From: Reticulitermes lucifugus
Lineage: Eukaryota > Arthropoda > Insecta > Blattodea > Rhinotermitidae
Assembly (NCBI GenBank): GCA_026260175.1
Contig: JAKCWW010000282.1
Span: forward strand, 21,038-59,126
DNA: 38,089 bases
Direction: 5' to 3'
Shown in pieces: positions 1 to 9,256 of the stretch; within the stretch, counting starts at the first letter, position 1, and every line of letters begins with the position of its first letter. The position numbers and the translations under genes were made by a program. Under the pieces are notes generated by a model. That model was not told where the DNA came from. It was given only the letters and a program-made list of their open reading frames with translations, and ran no database searches.

Positions 1-67
1 GAGAACTCGCTTTGGAAGAGGCTACGGACATGTCGTAAGACAGACTGCAGAATGAATGAATGACGAT
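1..67 (+). mobile_element. 3' end of an RTE-like LINE (C-terminal codons plus tail)
   Basis: Positions 2-55 read in one frame as the last 17 codons of a retrotransposon polyprotein, containing RTRFGRGYG and ending VRQTAE before a TGA stop. A short run of ATGA-type repeats (ATGAATGAATGA) follows directly. The same C-terminal tract, inverted, occurs near 10.05, 12.33 and 14.8 kb, so this is a repeat and not a host gene. RTE-clade LINEs are known to end in short tandem repeats rather than poly(A), which fits. The rest of the element lies left of the window. Clade assignment is from memory of C-terminal motifs. Confidence 0.75.
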
Positions 68-384
68 TTACGATGACAATTCAGCTCATAATGCCACGGA
101 AAACGGTCCTTGAGAAACCAGTAGTCCCACAAGTGCTCAAGAAATTTCTTACCTTTTATGAAATCCAGATATTCACTATTGTGTTCACACCGTCCACCAC
201 AGTTACGTGTCCTGAACACGACGCATCTGCTCGTCACCAGGCTTAAGAATCATTTTTATCTGCTACGGTTTTACACAGTGTCAAACCAATTCACGTGTTC
301 CGATTAAATATCTATAGGTCATTGTCTTTTGCTCCACGCATTCTACATGCCTACTTGATCTTATGAAACTCGACTGACTTTCTT

Positions 385-636
385 TTCATGGCACAACAGC
401 CCCTGGTGTGCCAGGGCCTCCTCATTATCGAGACTTCACGGTCACAGTCAGACACACCACAATCGATGGGACTCCTCTGGACGAGTGATCAGCCCGACGC
501 AGAGACCTCTACCTGACAATGCACAACACTCACAAGAGACTGACCTCCATGCCCTCGGCCGAATTCAAACCCGCAATCCTAGCAAGCCAGCGGCCGCAAA
601 ACCACGCCTTAGACCGCGCGGCCCCTGGGATCGGCA
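385..636 (-). mobile_element. tRNA-derived SINE, near full length
   Basis: Read on the minus strand this begins with a tRNA-like head (GCCGATCCC, then a box A region with GCCGCGCGGTCTAAGG at about 606-621). A decayed box B region (GGGTTTGAATTCGGC) lies near 555-575. The body ends in GGGGCTGTTGTGCCATG. The body matches the copies at 28633-28890 and 27476-27729 over its whole length. The A-rich end (AAAAGAAAG on the minus strand, near 379-387) is where a SINE tail belongs. Small reading frames across this block are shadows of the repeat. A clear target-site duplication was not seen. Confidence 0.85.
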
Positions 637-771
637 AACTAGACTTATACCTTATGGGAATTCTGGGAAGAGTTCTTATTGTACATTGCGGCGATATATA
701 ATGAATAAACTGATATAGCAATAGATAATTTTGGGACTTAATTCTTTCAAATGTTTAAGAATATATTTCTA

Positions 772-1110
772 CTAACCTCTCTGGGCCTTCATGGCCTGTT
801 TTATGATAAACTTTACATTTTTGCCTGGATGGTCTATCTCTGGGCTGAAACGATTAGGATGCCATGATGTCTGATGGAGACCTTCGCTCTTCTGGGATGT
901 TACACAGAGTTGGTTGTAGTTATATACAGACGTTTCGGTACAACCTATCAGTCCCATCTTCAAGGCACCCTTGAAGATGGGACTGATAGGTTGTCTTGAA
1001 ATGTCCGTAAAGAACTACGAAACAACGGTGCGTAACGTCACAGCAGACAGAAGATCTCATTTACACCGCGGCGGAATCTTGAAAACATGTCTGATAGAAT
1101 TAATTAAAAC
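772..1110. repeat. Divergent inverted pair of hammerhead-like repeats with a palindromic centre
   Basis: Two copies of one repeat point away from each other. Arms 940-965 and 969-994 are perfectly complementary over 26 nt around a 3-nt centre (966-968). Outside these the similarity continues imperfectly: GAAACGTCTGTATATAACTAC on the minus strand left of 935 aligns with GAAATGTCCGTAAAGAACTAC on the plus strand right of 999. CATCCCAGAAGA on the left aligns with CGTCACAGCAGA on the right. Outer limits are approximate. The left copy carries a hammerhead-like core. The two 63-64 residue reading frames, which both begin MKMGLIGC, are mirror translations of the repeat and not genes. Confidence 0.7.
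926..971 (-). other. Degenerate hammerhead-ribozyme-like motif
   Basis: On the minus strand the order is CTTGAAGA, a possible stem II (GGGAC with GUACC, one mismatch), then GAAACGTC. That is close to the hammerhead layout CUGANGA / stem II / GAAA / stem III / UH. The core has an extra U (CUUGAAGA), and stem III could only be AC/GU with no loop, so a single copy should not fold well. Dimeric hammerheads with palindromic stem III are known. Related sequence lies at 4650-4735. Confidence 0.35.
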
Positions 1111-1165
1111 CACGAAGAAGTTCTTCTACAAAGAGTCTTCATTTACAAGACGCATACAATTATAA

Positions 1166-2880
1166 TTACCGGTAGACGACTTCGAACCACTGTCCGAAAG
1201 TTGACGGTTCGCCACGGCCAAGCTAATGCGGTCGCACTGTACAGTAATATTACAGTAAGTTGTCCCAAAGTCGGAGCTGTAGGGGAATCTCCACCCTAGG
1301 GCATGTAGTGTTATTTTTCCAATGGCCGAAGTGAAATATTATGTATTCTGCATGGGAAGAGGGGATGGCCAGAGCACGCATACGCAGGTGTATCGCGAGG
1401 GAGGGAGTATGCTTTCCGTCCATTCCCATCATCACGATATTTCACTGCAGGGGCACACGAGACACATACATATGCCCCAACTACGTACAACCAAAAATAA
1501 TAAGGGACTTGGAATAAAATGTATCACAGTCGTACAGCATATTAGAAGCTGTCTATCACAACTAGATTTCGAGACAACTATAGCACATTTTGACGTGCTC
1601 AGCCGTGAGTAAGTAAACTTGACAGTGTTTCTACACTGAGGTCTTTATTCGTAGAATTAGTAACTACAGTTAATAACAGATTCTTTATCCGTAATATAAT
1701 AAATTTAAAACTTCGATCATATTTTAAATTAGTGCATACCATTCCACTGGTTTGAAAAACATTAACGTTTTAAAACGCAATGTTTACTGAATGTGCCATT
1801 AACTCTAACATTCATAACCTCTACATTTCACCTGACGATGTATGTGAGTGTTTCTTATGAACCTAATAAGAAATAACGATTGTTTACTTAAACAGCAATA
1901 ATGAAGAAGTAGTGTGTTTACCTGCGATGAATGAACTGGACTTATATATGCAGTATAATGTAAATTATGCTAGGCTTCGGAAGGTTAGTGTCAAGATTTC
2001 TTTAAATATTTTTGCTATATTTAGGTTTGAAAATTTGTGGTCCTCATAGAAAAATTAAAGGTAGTATTTTAAAAAATGCTTGTAATGAAGCACAAAAATT
2101 TATTGCTGAATATTGTACACACCCGCAGGAGATTTCAAGCATGAACAATAATTACGTGTCCATAAGAGAGTGTGTCCACGACGAATATTAAAATGACAGA
2201 GAAACAATTTTATGTCCACATGACAGCATGTCCAGAAGATATGTGTAATGTTAATGGGATATTCCGAAAACATGGGAGTGCCTGCAGAAAGTTTAAATTC
2301 CGAAAGTGTTTGAGTAAGACTATGTACTTTAAAGCCCCTTTCATTGTTTAACACCAGAATAAAACGTAATTCTGTTTCTTAGTATTTTGCAAAAATGATA
2401 ACGAAACGTTTGTTACCATTGCCTATTCATACGGCATGTCTTGAGACACGCGAGCTTATGCATGATAATAGATGTTATGTAGAAACGAGGAATCAGCGGT
2501 GTTGTATTAAATTTACACATAGCAAAGTTGGTCTTGGTTTTTCATACATAGCAATACTTTATTTATTTTAAGAAACGAAAATTAGAATACTTCTAGAGGT
2601 TATCACCAGTGTCTCCTCTTTCCAATAGTGTATTTTCGCCACAGCATTTTATATATGTGTGAATTTAGTGCCACTGTGCCCACTTTTATTAACTTTTCGT
2701 ACAAAATGCTTAGTAAATAATATTTACTTTACAAGCTCATTTAAATGTATGTAATTTTGAGGCTATTCGTAAAACAATCATATTATTACAGCTTCTTCAT
2801 CTCGAGGAACAGTCGGTTTGGAGATGGAACCCACTGACCACCTGCAGGCACACCAGGGGATTTCATGCAGTGAGGAATCC
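1166..2880. other. No gene seen; AT-rich intergenic DNA
   Basis: Apart from short chance reading frames of up to 96 codons there is nothing I recognise here. No tRNA-like boxes, tandem repeats or long inverted repeats were found by eye. Confidence 0.5.
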
Positions 2881-2888
2881 TCAAGGAT

Positions 2889-3215
2889 ATGGTAATGGGA
2901 AATCTCCCCCGACGGGTAGGCAATAAGACCACGTCATATATTCAAGAGGAGGTCCTAAATTTTCTATTAGGTTTTCATCACCAAGATGTGTTACATGCGG
3001 AAGAGAATGCGAAGCAGATTGTATTTCAAGCAGCAACAGCAAAGGAAGGAAATAAACTGGGAAGTGGGAGTATGATTGTGTTGTGTTGGTTTCCAATGAT
3101 TCAGCATACTCTGCGGTACTTAGTAATAACACGGCGTCACGGGAGCAGCCAGGATTTTTTTCGTGGGAGAGGCAACCAGAAGATTTGCTTCCACACTGAC
3201 GTTCAAGATATTTAG
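2889..3215 (+). other. Open frame of 108 codons, unrecognised, probably not a gene
   Basis: An open frame starts at ATG 2889 and ends at 3215. The predicted protein has no signal peptide, membrane segment or family motif I recognise. An opposing frame of 83 codons covers most of the same bases, and neither has clear coding character. No splice-site framework or promoter was identified. It could be a fragment of an unknown repeat. Confidence 0.12.
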
Positions 3216-4640
3216 AACAGTCTTATGCCCCTCATTACAGGCATCTAAACTGCAACACAACTTGAATTAGACCAAATTTAATCGTATTAACATTTCCTTG
3301 TCTTCATTTCAACACCTTTCAACTTTCACTCTTTGCCAAAACTCATGGTGGGGCGGATATGTGATGAACCGTCACCGCCAATGTGTGGTGTGAGCGCATT
3401 GTGTAGTTAAAATAAGCTGATACTTGTTTTTCCTCAGTCCTTTCAGACACATTCAGACAAAATGCTTCAAATTATCCATAACAATTTCTTTCCAGTTACT
3501 TTAAATTTATTATTCATTGTTCAGCCTATCATTCTACGCTCTGTTGCAGTGTAGGGCAACATTGTATCGCACAATGGCCATCGAAACTGTCCAAACAACT
3601 CGCGATCTGCAAACAAATTGCTAAAGAAGAAGTCTTAGTTATTCAACAAAAATTTATTTTATATTAAAAGAGTAACAATTAATATTAATATTAGATCCTA
3701 GTATTATTGCAATAAAATTCTTATATCAGGATATCATAATTTAATTTTTAGAACTAACATTACTTCTGTAGAATAGAAAAATATCAGTGAGAAACTTGTC
3801 ACTGTTTCTTTGACACTGAAAATTGATTTAAGAAATACACACACATCCATCATATAAAATTATGGCTGAAATATACTTTTACTAGTTATTATTATAACAC
3901 GCTTAAAACTGAAATAGTAAGAGAGATGTTGGAGCTTACCGGACCGCATTTTTCTCATTTATCCCACTGTAAAGATTTCAACACACAATGTTCCAATGCA
4001 ATAGGCACAATGATCGTTGTAATTTAAATAATTTTAGCAAACTTGACTGTGCGTACTAAGTTCTTTAAATCTTACAAAAAGTTGTCCATTCTGACATACA
4101 CACATACATACAGACATACATACGGCGGGCCGGGGGTTCTTTACCACTGCTCTGTGGTCTAAGATACTGACAGCGCCATTCCGTACAACATGAATGCATA
4201 TAGGCTATGTTCACGTTGTACAGGCCTAATGCGCTGCGGAATCACTGCAGGCGTTCGATGTTACATTCGCTAAGAACGAGTGCAGTAAATGTAGGATTTG
4301 AGAGCTAGTTGACCTTGAGGATGCAGATATTACGCTCCTCCAAAACGTCGATAAATATTCACCAGTTAACAGGACGTAACAACCCAGAAACATAGCTGTG
4401 ACAACCACAAATTTCGCAACGTATTTTGTTATTTGACTTATTTAAAAATAAATTTTTACTATATTGGTGGCAAGGAAACTTCTGATTTTGAGCACAACTT
4501 CCGACTGTACATTTTTTATCCATAGGGTAAGTAAGGCACAAAATTCATGTTTGTAACACTTGAGGCTTTTATGCATGGGACTTAAAATTTATAATGCGGC
4601 CTTCTTGGTTGATGCCGCGTAATTTTGTAGCTTGTTAGAT
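3216..4640. other. No gene seen; AT-rich intergenic DNA
   Basis: Mostly AT-rich sequence with long A/T runs around 3650-3900. A short imperfect CATA/CACA-type tandem lies at about 4098-4124. No recognisable coding or RNA gene signal. Confidence 0.5.
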
Positions 4641-4740
4641 ATTGTGGGAGGAACATAAACCTACCTTGAAGATGGTGGCAAGATTTCCATCTGAAACGCT
4701 GATATCTACCTATTGGACTACACTATATCACAACCCAGAG
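4640..4740 (+). repeat. Single diverged copy of the CUUGAAGA-type hammerhead-like repeat
   Basis: CCTTGAAGATGG is followed 13 nt later by CATCTGAAAC. The downstream part (CTACACTATATCACAACCCAGAGAA) aligns with the downstream part of the repeat at 880-935 read on the minus strand (CAACTCTGTGTAACATCCCAGAAGA). The inner pairing here would be GATGG/CCATC, which eats into the core, and there is no GU before a cleavage site. I read it as a decayed relative, not a working fold. Confidence 0.4.
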
Positions 4741-5390
4741 AAATACGAATGATAGCATTGGTTTACAATAAAAAGGATAAGGGATTAAATGTATGTAGGT
4801 CCATATGTGGAGATTTTGATGAGTATTTTTTGTGTTCATTAAATTTTATAAAAATAAAAATATTTTGACATAATACAGATGACTTCAGTAAAATACACAG
4901 ACTATAAAGAAGCTTAGGAAAGCAGAGAGGTGGGGAATGCGTGTGTGTTGTGCGTGTGGATAAGGGGACATGCCAGCCAGGAAATCTGTAACAGCTTCAA
5001 GCAAATTTACATTAACCGAAATAATAAAAAAGAGGCTATATAAAACAGAACTTGCGTTGTTGCAATTTGCATATACACGGAAACGAACTCACGTTGTATG
5101 CGATAACTCGGGCCCCCATGTATGCTATTATACATGGACAAGGCTCATGCAAAACATATGCAAGACCCTAGGATAAGGAAACGTCGCGTTACTGTTGGGT
5201 GACTCTTGGGTGTAGTAGGGTGTTCCTACTACTGCTAGCATCCACCCCCCATTCTCTTCCCTACCCTCCTTCAATTTCGCCGAATAACTCAGGGCTGCCC
5301 AGGCATTTGTTTCTGAATAGTCCATTTAATGACATGGCTTGTCTGTCTACCCTCTTATGCACTAAACATGTTAATTCATTGCCATCCTTT
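4741..5390. other. No gene seen
   Basis: AT-rich sequence with only short chance reading frames. Nothing else recognised. Confidence 0.5.
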
Positions 5391-5394
5391 TATC

Positions 5395-5433
<39 letters not shown>
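5395..5433. repeat. (TTA)n microsatellite
   Basis: About thirteen uninterrupted trinucleotide units of TTA. It produces a poly-isoleucine or poly-leucine run in spurious translations. Confidence 0.97.
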
Positions 5434-5435
<2 letters not shown>

Positions 5436-5531
5436 ACGTACAAAACTTAATCTTTGGAGAGGTCATCCCGATGTGTTAATCAAAAACATAAGCACAACAC
5501 TTTTATTGTAAGCACAATATTACCTACAAAA

Positions 5532-5580
5532 TTTACTCAATGCATGTTTCAGCCCATGCAAGTGGCCATCCTCAGGTGAA
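5532..5580 (-). other. Hammerhead-like motif, partly decayed
   Basis: On the minus strand the core CTGAGGA is intact (5575-5569). An unpaired T, then stem II GGCC with GGCU (one wobble) and GAAAC (5550-5546) follow. The cleavage-side GUA seen in the other copies is replaced by GCATT, and stem I complementarity is poor, so self-cleavage is unlikely. It is the inverted partner of 6175-6217. Confidence 0.5.
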
Positions 5581-6174
5581 ACAATACAAAACTGTATAAA
5601 AGGGAAGGCACTATTGAGACGAAAGGGGCTTCTCTGTTACAAGTGCGAAAAGTATTTGCTATATTAGAAATCGTAAAACGCTTCCTCGAGTGATAACGAT
5701 GTTAATGGATATTAAAATCTTAATATGTAATATACAACCTTAAATTCATATAGAATGACACTGCCAGAGAAGTCTTTGAGCTCCTTAATATACTGGGATG
5801 AAGTAGAAGGCAAACAAGCATGTAGAATTTTGTTATGAAATGTCCGTTTATGTGTACAGTAGCTGGAACTTCGAAATGGTATTTTCTTACACAAGAATTC
5901 TTCATATCAAGCACGGTTGCAAAAATATAGAATTGGAATGGACTGTCGGGAACATAGTAACTAGGAGGACACAATAACTATGCCGTTGGCACATAAACAA
6001 TCAATGATATAAGAACATTTATTTTGTACTTACGGAGGTATAAAGCTCGTGACATATACGTTGTGAAGGTTCGCGTGTCACTGCACTGGCAGACTTATTG
6101 AACGATAGGTAGTATGGTCACAGTCGACTTATATCATTCTCATACTGAACTATTATATCGAAAATCTTGTTGTG

Positions 6175-6217
6175 TCACCCGAGGATGGCCTCTTCCGTGG
6201 GCTGAAACAGGTAGTGA
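6175..6217 (+). ncRNA. Hammerhead-ribozyme-like fold (type I layout)
   Basis: Stem I is TCAC (6175-6178) with GTGA (6214-6217). The core is CCGAGGA (6179-6185), where the family consensus is CUGANGA, so U4 is changed to C. An unpaired T follows, then stem II GGCC (6187-6190) with GGCT (6200-6203), closed by a G-U wobble. GAAA (6204-6207) leads to a minimal stem III, AC/GU with loop AG. The expected cleavage nucleotide is A6213. The architecture is complete, but the core substitution probably lowers or abolishes activity. Confidence 0.55.
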
Positions 6218-6309
6218 ATGAATGTTGTAGGTAATGTTTTACTTGCTATAAAAGTGTTGTTCTTTGACTGAATTTATCTGTGCATACAACAATTAAGGTA
6301 AAACTGTTC

Positions 6310-6580
6310 CTGCACACGCCATGAAGCCATGCAAGGAAAGTAGAGGTACAGCTCCACTCGTTTTAACCTCGGCTCTAGCTGCACGTGACTGGACAGCCTC
6401 ACTCACCGCCGCTCTATCTCCGTGGAAGGAGTATCGGTACCCATTGAATAAGAGGCTGAGTGCGCCCCAGAATTATTGTAGGCGTTGTACAGAAGAGGAA
6501 AAGTTTGATCGAATCCCAAATCGTCCAGCCTGTAGCCCAGTTACTATAACGATTGCACTATACCAGTTAGTTGTATCATA
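6310..6580 (-). mobile_element. tRNA-like SINE-type repeat, second family (decayed)
   Basis: On the minus strand CTGGTATAGTGCAATCG resembles a tRNA box A, and GGGATTCGATC about 50 nt later resembles box B. The plus-strand reading frame over this block (6321-6617) contains RDWTASLTAAL and PWKEYRYPLNKRL. From memory this resembles a peptide shadow that recurs in repeat-derived hypothetical proteins of insects. I therefore read the 98-codon frame as a repeat shadow, not a gene. Boundaries are approximate. Confidence 0.5.
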
Positions 6581-6619
6581 TCACAGTTACATCAGAACTT
6601 TCGTACAGGTACACTAAAT

Positions 6620-8040
6620 ATGATAGTGAGTACTTAAACTGCACCGACTTCTGTCCTATCCAGTTTCAAAAAGTTAATGTGTCAACCGGAAGGGCAAGAG
6701 ACCCAGTAACCGTCCAAACGTGGCGCTGGGTTAAGAACTCAAACACAACGAATAAAAATTTGGTGAGTGCGTTTTACTGTCCATCCGCTTTCCAAAATAT
6801 TCAACTATTTGCACACAATAAAAAGCAATGACGTTTTTCGGTAAAGTATACGTGCCATAGATTGGAACCTGCTTCAAATTTGACATTATTAGCCTGTATA
6901 TAACCAGTCCGTGGACTGAGACTAGAACCCGAGATTTCTTGCAAGGAAGAATGAGCTCTAATATCTGGAAAGTAAAACTCGGCAGTAGTAATAAGAACAT
7001 CAGCAATGGTAATAATAACGATAATAATAATACTTATAGTGTATGTACATGCATGATTATTTTGTCAGACTAACTTGTAATAATTTCATTATATTTTTAT
7101 TAATAAAGTGTTCAGTGACTCATTGCTTACTACATATCAACGTGCGTTACGTTTTTACCAACAATGTTACTAGGCACCAATGCAAATCCCATTGAAACGT
7201 AAAGATCGCCATTAAATTTGGTCACCCCTTTCACAAAATAGATGGCAAAGTGTTGCTTGCTGTTCGAGCTATACCCTGTGTAAACATTACCTTGCGAAAC
7301 GCCTGAACATCGGCGTATAAACTGAGCAGAGTTCGGCAAACAACACGACCTGCAAACAGCCGTTGATCGAATTTACACCTACACCGTCTCTCCATAAAGG
7401 TACTTGTAATGTAATGGCATGTATGGAAAATAGGAGGAAGAAGTTTGTGCAGGAGACAGACCGTGCAATCGATAAGAAATGTGTCCCTCGTGTGCTGTCC
7501 ACGGAAACAAAATTCAAGTATAGAAGTGCACAAAATAAAACGGGTCAAACTGACAGTTACTTGGTTAGTTAAATGAATTTACACAAACTAGCCTATTTCG
7601 TGTCTAATTACTCCTCTGAGGAGGGATGCTGCATTCTCAGGTTCACGATGCTTTCAAAATTCACGTCCTTTACCTAGGCGAAAATCTGTATGAAATATAC
7701 ATCGACATCGCAGACATTTATATTTGCATGGAAACGTTTTATCGGCTTACAGATTGTAGAATTATCTGACACCAAATTAAATTCGGGTTTAAACATAAAT
7801 ATTACACAATGACAACCTACACGATTTGTTCTCCATGATGTGTATAATTATAATGATCAAATCAAGGAGGATGAGATGGGCGAGGCATATGGCACGCACA
7901 GAAAAGAATGAAAATATATAGAGGGTTTAGGTGGGGCAACTTGAAAGAAGTGAAAGACTGGAGTATACGTGAGAGGATAACATTTATATCATTAGCGGCC
8001 TGATTTTTGTAATGGAGACGTCGTCTGTATTCGTGAAGAT
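6620..8040. other. No gene seen
   Basis: Overlapping short frames on both strands around 6571-7572 have no family motif. An imperfect AAT-rich run lies at about 7008-7032. Otherwise this is unremarkable AT-rich sequence. Confidence 0.5.
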
Positions 8041-8053
8041 AAGGGCCTCTAAT
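8041..8053. repeat. Target-site duplication, left copy
   Basis: AAGGGCCTCTAAT here is repeated exactly at 8185-8197, bracketing a 5'-truncated SINE. The T-run just inside is the SINE's poly(A) on the minus strand. Confidence 0.8.
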
Positions 8054-8184
8054 TTTTTTTTGTATGGCTCGACAGCGTTATATGGGCCTGGGTTCCTCGT
8101 TTCGTCGAGGTTTCATGGTCACACACATTTGAGACACACCACAGTCGGTAGGACTCCTCTGGACGAGGGACCAGCTCGTCGCAG
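8054..8184 (-). mobile_element. 5'-truncated tRNA-derived SINE with target-site duplication
   Basis: This holds only the 3' half of the SINE body found at 28633-28890, with shared landmarks GGTAGGACTCCTCTGGACGA and CGAGGTTTCATGGTCACA. The tRNA-like head is absent. A short T-run at the left edge is the A-tail on the minus strand, and a 13-bp duplication flanks the insertion. These are the marks of target-primed reverse transcription with 5' truncation. The CCTCTA in the duplication also occurs at the truncation point in full-length copies, suggesting a microhomology-mediated 5' junction. Confidence 0.85.
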
Positions 8185-8197
8185 AAGGGCCTCTAAT
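8185..8197. repeat. Target-site duplication, right copy
   Basis: Exact second copy of AAGGGCCTCTAAT, immediately after the truncated SINE. Confidence 0.8.
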
Positions 8198-8862
8198 AAG
8201 AATATTATTTAAAGGAATCATACCTAACAAATGGTTAAAACACTATGAAAGTGCGAAATATATCTACAGGCAGAAAATGAATACATTCCGTTCAAAAAAG
8301 AGCACGTGCTTACTTCAAAATATTGCACCAAAATTTACATAGTGGCTGAACAAAATTACATCCATTTACGTTTTCTTTAACTGAGGAAACATAAAATCCA
8401 AAAACAAAACGCTTCTTTACATGTTGTTTGAACGAAATGAACAATAAGCTAGTCATTACTCTTTGGACCTGAGGGAAGAATTTTTCTGCATTTAAACTTG
8501 TATTTATATTTGATTTACACGTATAATTAATTGAAACAAAATTCAGAGCTAGTATGAAACCCAACGAATGAATAAATAAACAAGTAAATAAATTAATAAA
8601 TACATAAATAAATTAAAACTCGATTATAAATAGTGACTGTGATGGTTCTGATGGTGGTAGTAACACGATCAGTACACACACAGAACTGTCATGTGAAACA
8701 AGGCAATGAAAGCAAAACAGCTCCTGCACCGAACTACCACTAGGATGTAGGGAGGAGCGGAAATAGAGCTCCACACCTTTCTAGCCTCAGCACCGGATGA
8801 AGGAAAAGAATCAACTTCACAAGCCCACTACTTTATCTCCAGGAAAGTAGGTCCCAGTAACT
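8198..8862. other. No gene seen; contains an AAAT-rich run
   Basis: An imperfect AAAT/AATA tandem tract lies at about 8567-8618. No coding signal was recognised. Confidence 0.5.
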
Positions 8863-8977
8863 ATTCAGTGCAGTTAGATACGGTGACTAAAACCAACAAA
8901 TGCACACACGTTTATGGAAATATAAACGTAGTAATAACTCCTACATTTAATATTGTTTTCACCGTGCATCTCGTATA

Positions 8978-9064
8978 TATCAAAAACCAAGACCAACTAG
9001 ATGCACAATCACTATTAAAGTTTTTAATAGTGATTGTGCATCTAGTTGGTCTTGGTTTTTGATA
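8978..9064. repeat. Perfect palindrome, 42-bp arms with 3-nt centre
   Basis: Arms 8978-9019 and 9023-9064 are exactly complementary with GTT between them. The arm sequence (for example GATTGTGCATCTAGTTGG) is a variant of the tail that follows the hammerhead motif elsewhere, compare AATGTGCATTTGGTTGG at about 28494-28510. The palindrome is therefore two tails joined head to head. Confidence 0.95.
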
Positions 9065-9109
9065 ACTCCTACTTGTTTCGGCCACTCATGTGGCCATCCT
9101 CAAGGAGGT
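9064..9109 (-). ncRNA. Hammerhead-ribozyme-like fold with strong stem II
   Basis: Read on the minus strand, stem I is CTCC (9107-9104) with GGAG (9069-9066). The core reads TTGAGGA (9103-9097), or CTTGAGGA with one extra U if the preceding C is counted. After an unpaired T, stem II is a perfect 6-bp helix, GGCCAC (9095-9090) with GTGGCC (9085-9080), and a 4-nt loop. GAAAC (9079-9075), a minimal AC/GU stem III and cleavage-position A (9070) follow. The C3 change or the extra U makes activity doubtful, though the fold is clear. Confidence 0.6.
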
Positions 9110-9256
9110 TGATTAATGCCTAACAGGCAAAAACTACATACGCTTATAAAAATACAAAAAAAGACCGAAACACGTAGGAGGCATTACTACGTCTATAATA
9201 TATTTTCATAAGCTTGTGTGCATTTGTTGGTTTTAGTCATCATATCTAACTGTTCA

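Larger units (their letters stand above)
5490..6300. mobile_element. Non-autonomous Penelope/retrozyme-like unit: divergent hammerhead-bearing inverted repeats
   Basis: The block at about 5495-5600 (minus) and the block at about 6170-6265 (plus) are inverted copies of each other. Shared landmarks in order are the GAGGATGGCC core region, GGGCTGAAACA, TTGTAGGTAAT and ATAAAAGTGTTGT. The tails point outward and about 590 bp lies between them. Penelope-like elements are known to carry hammerhead motifs in their terminal repeats. The interior shows no reverse transcriptase or GIY-YIG motif. Its minus-strand 84-codon frame (5720-5974) has no family feature I recognise. I infer a non-autonomous derivative. 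Confidence 0.55.
8866..9256. mobile_element. Compound inverted hammerhead-bearing repeat (Penelope/retrozyme-like)
   Basis: The outer arms at about 8869-8955 (minus) and 9168-9251 (plus) are inverted copies of one repeat. Both contain GTGTGCATTTGTTGGTTTTAG and end in TATCTAACTG. Between them lie a 42-bp-arm perfect palindrome and a complete minus-strand hammerhead-like motif (9064-9109). The right arm begins mid-motif at GACCGAAACACGTAGGAGG, without its upstream core. The tails of both outer arms point outward, as at 5490-6300. No protein-coding capacity is present. I infer rearranged terminal repeats of a non-autonomous element. Confidence 0.6.

Noticed and set aside
485..718. Small protein at the left end
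   Set aside because: It is a translation of the SINE antisense strand; the same peptide pattern recurs at the other minus-strand SINEs.
2889..3215. 108-codon open frame as a gene
   Set aside because: No family motif, an overlapping antisense frame, and no splice or promoter context; length is within what chance gives in 38 kb of six frames.
5720..5974. Penelope-type reverse transcriptase or GIY-YIG remnant between the inverted hammerhead repeats
   Set aside because: I looked for polymerase catalytic and GIY-YIG type motifs in the frames and saw none.
8869..9256. CRISPR array or other prokaryotic direct-repeat locus
   Set aside because: The repeats are inverted, not regularly spaced direct repeats, and the whole window is eukaryotic in character.
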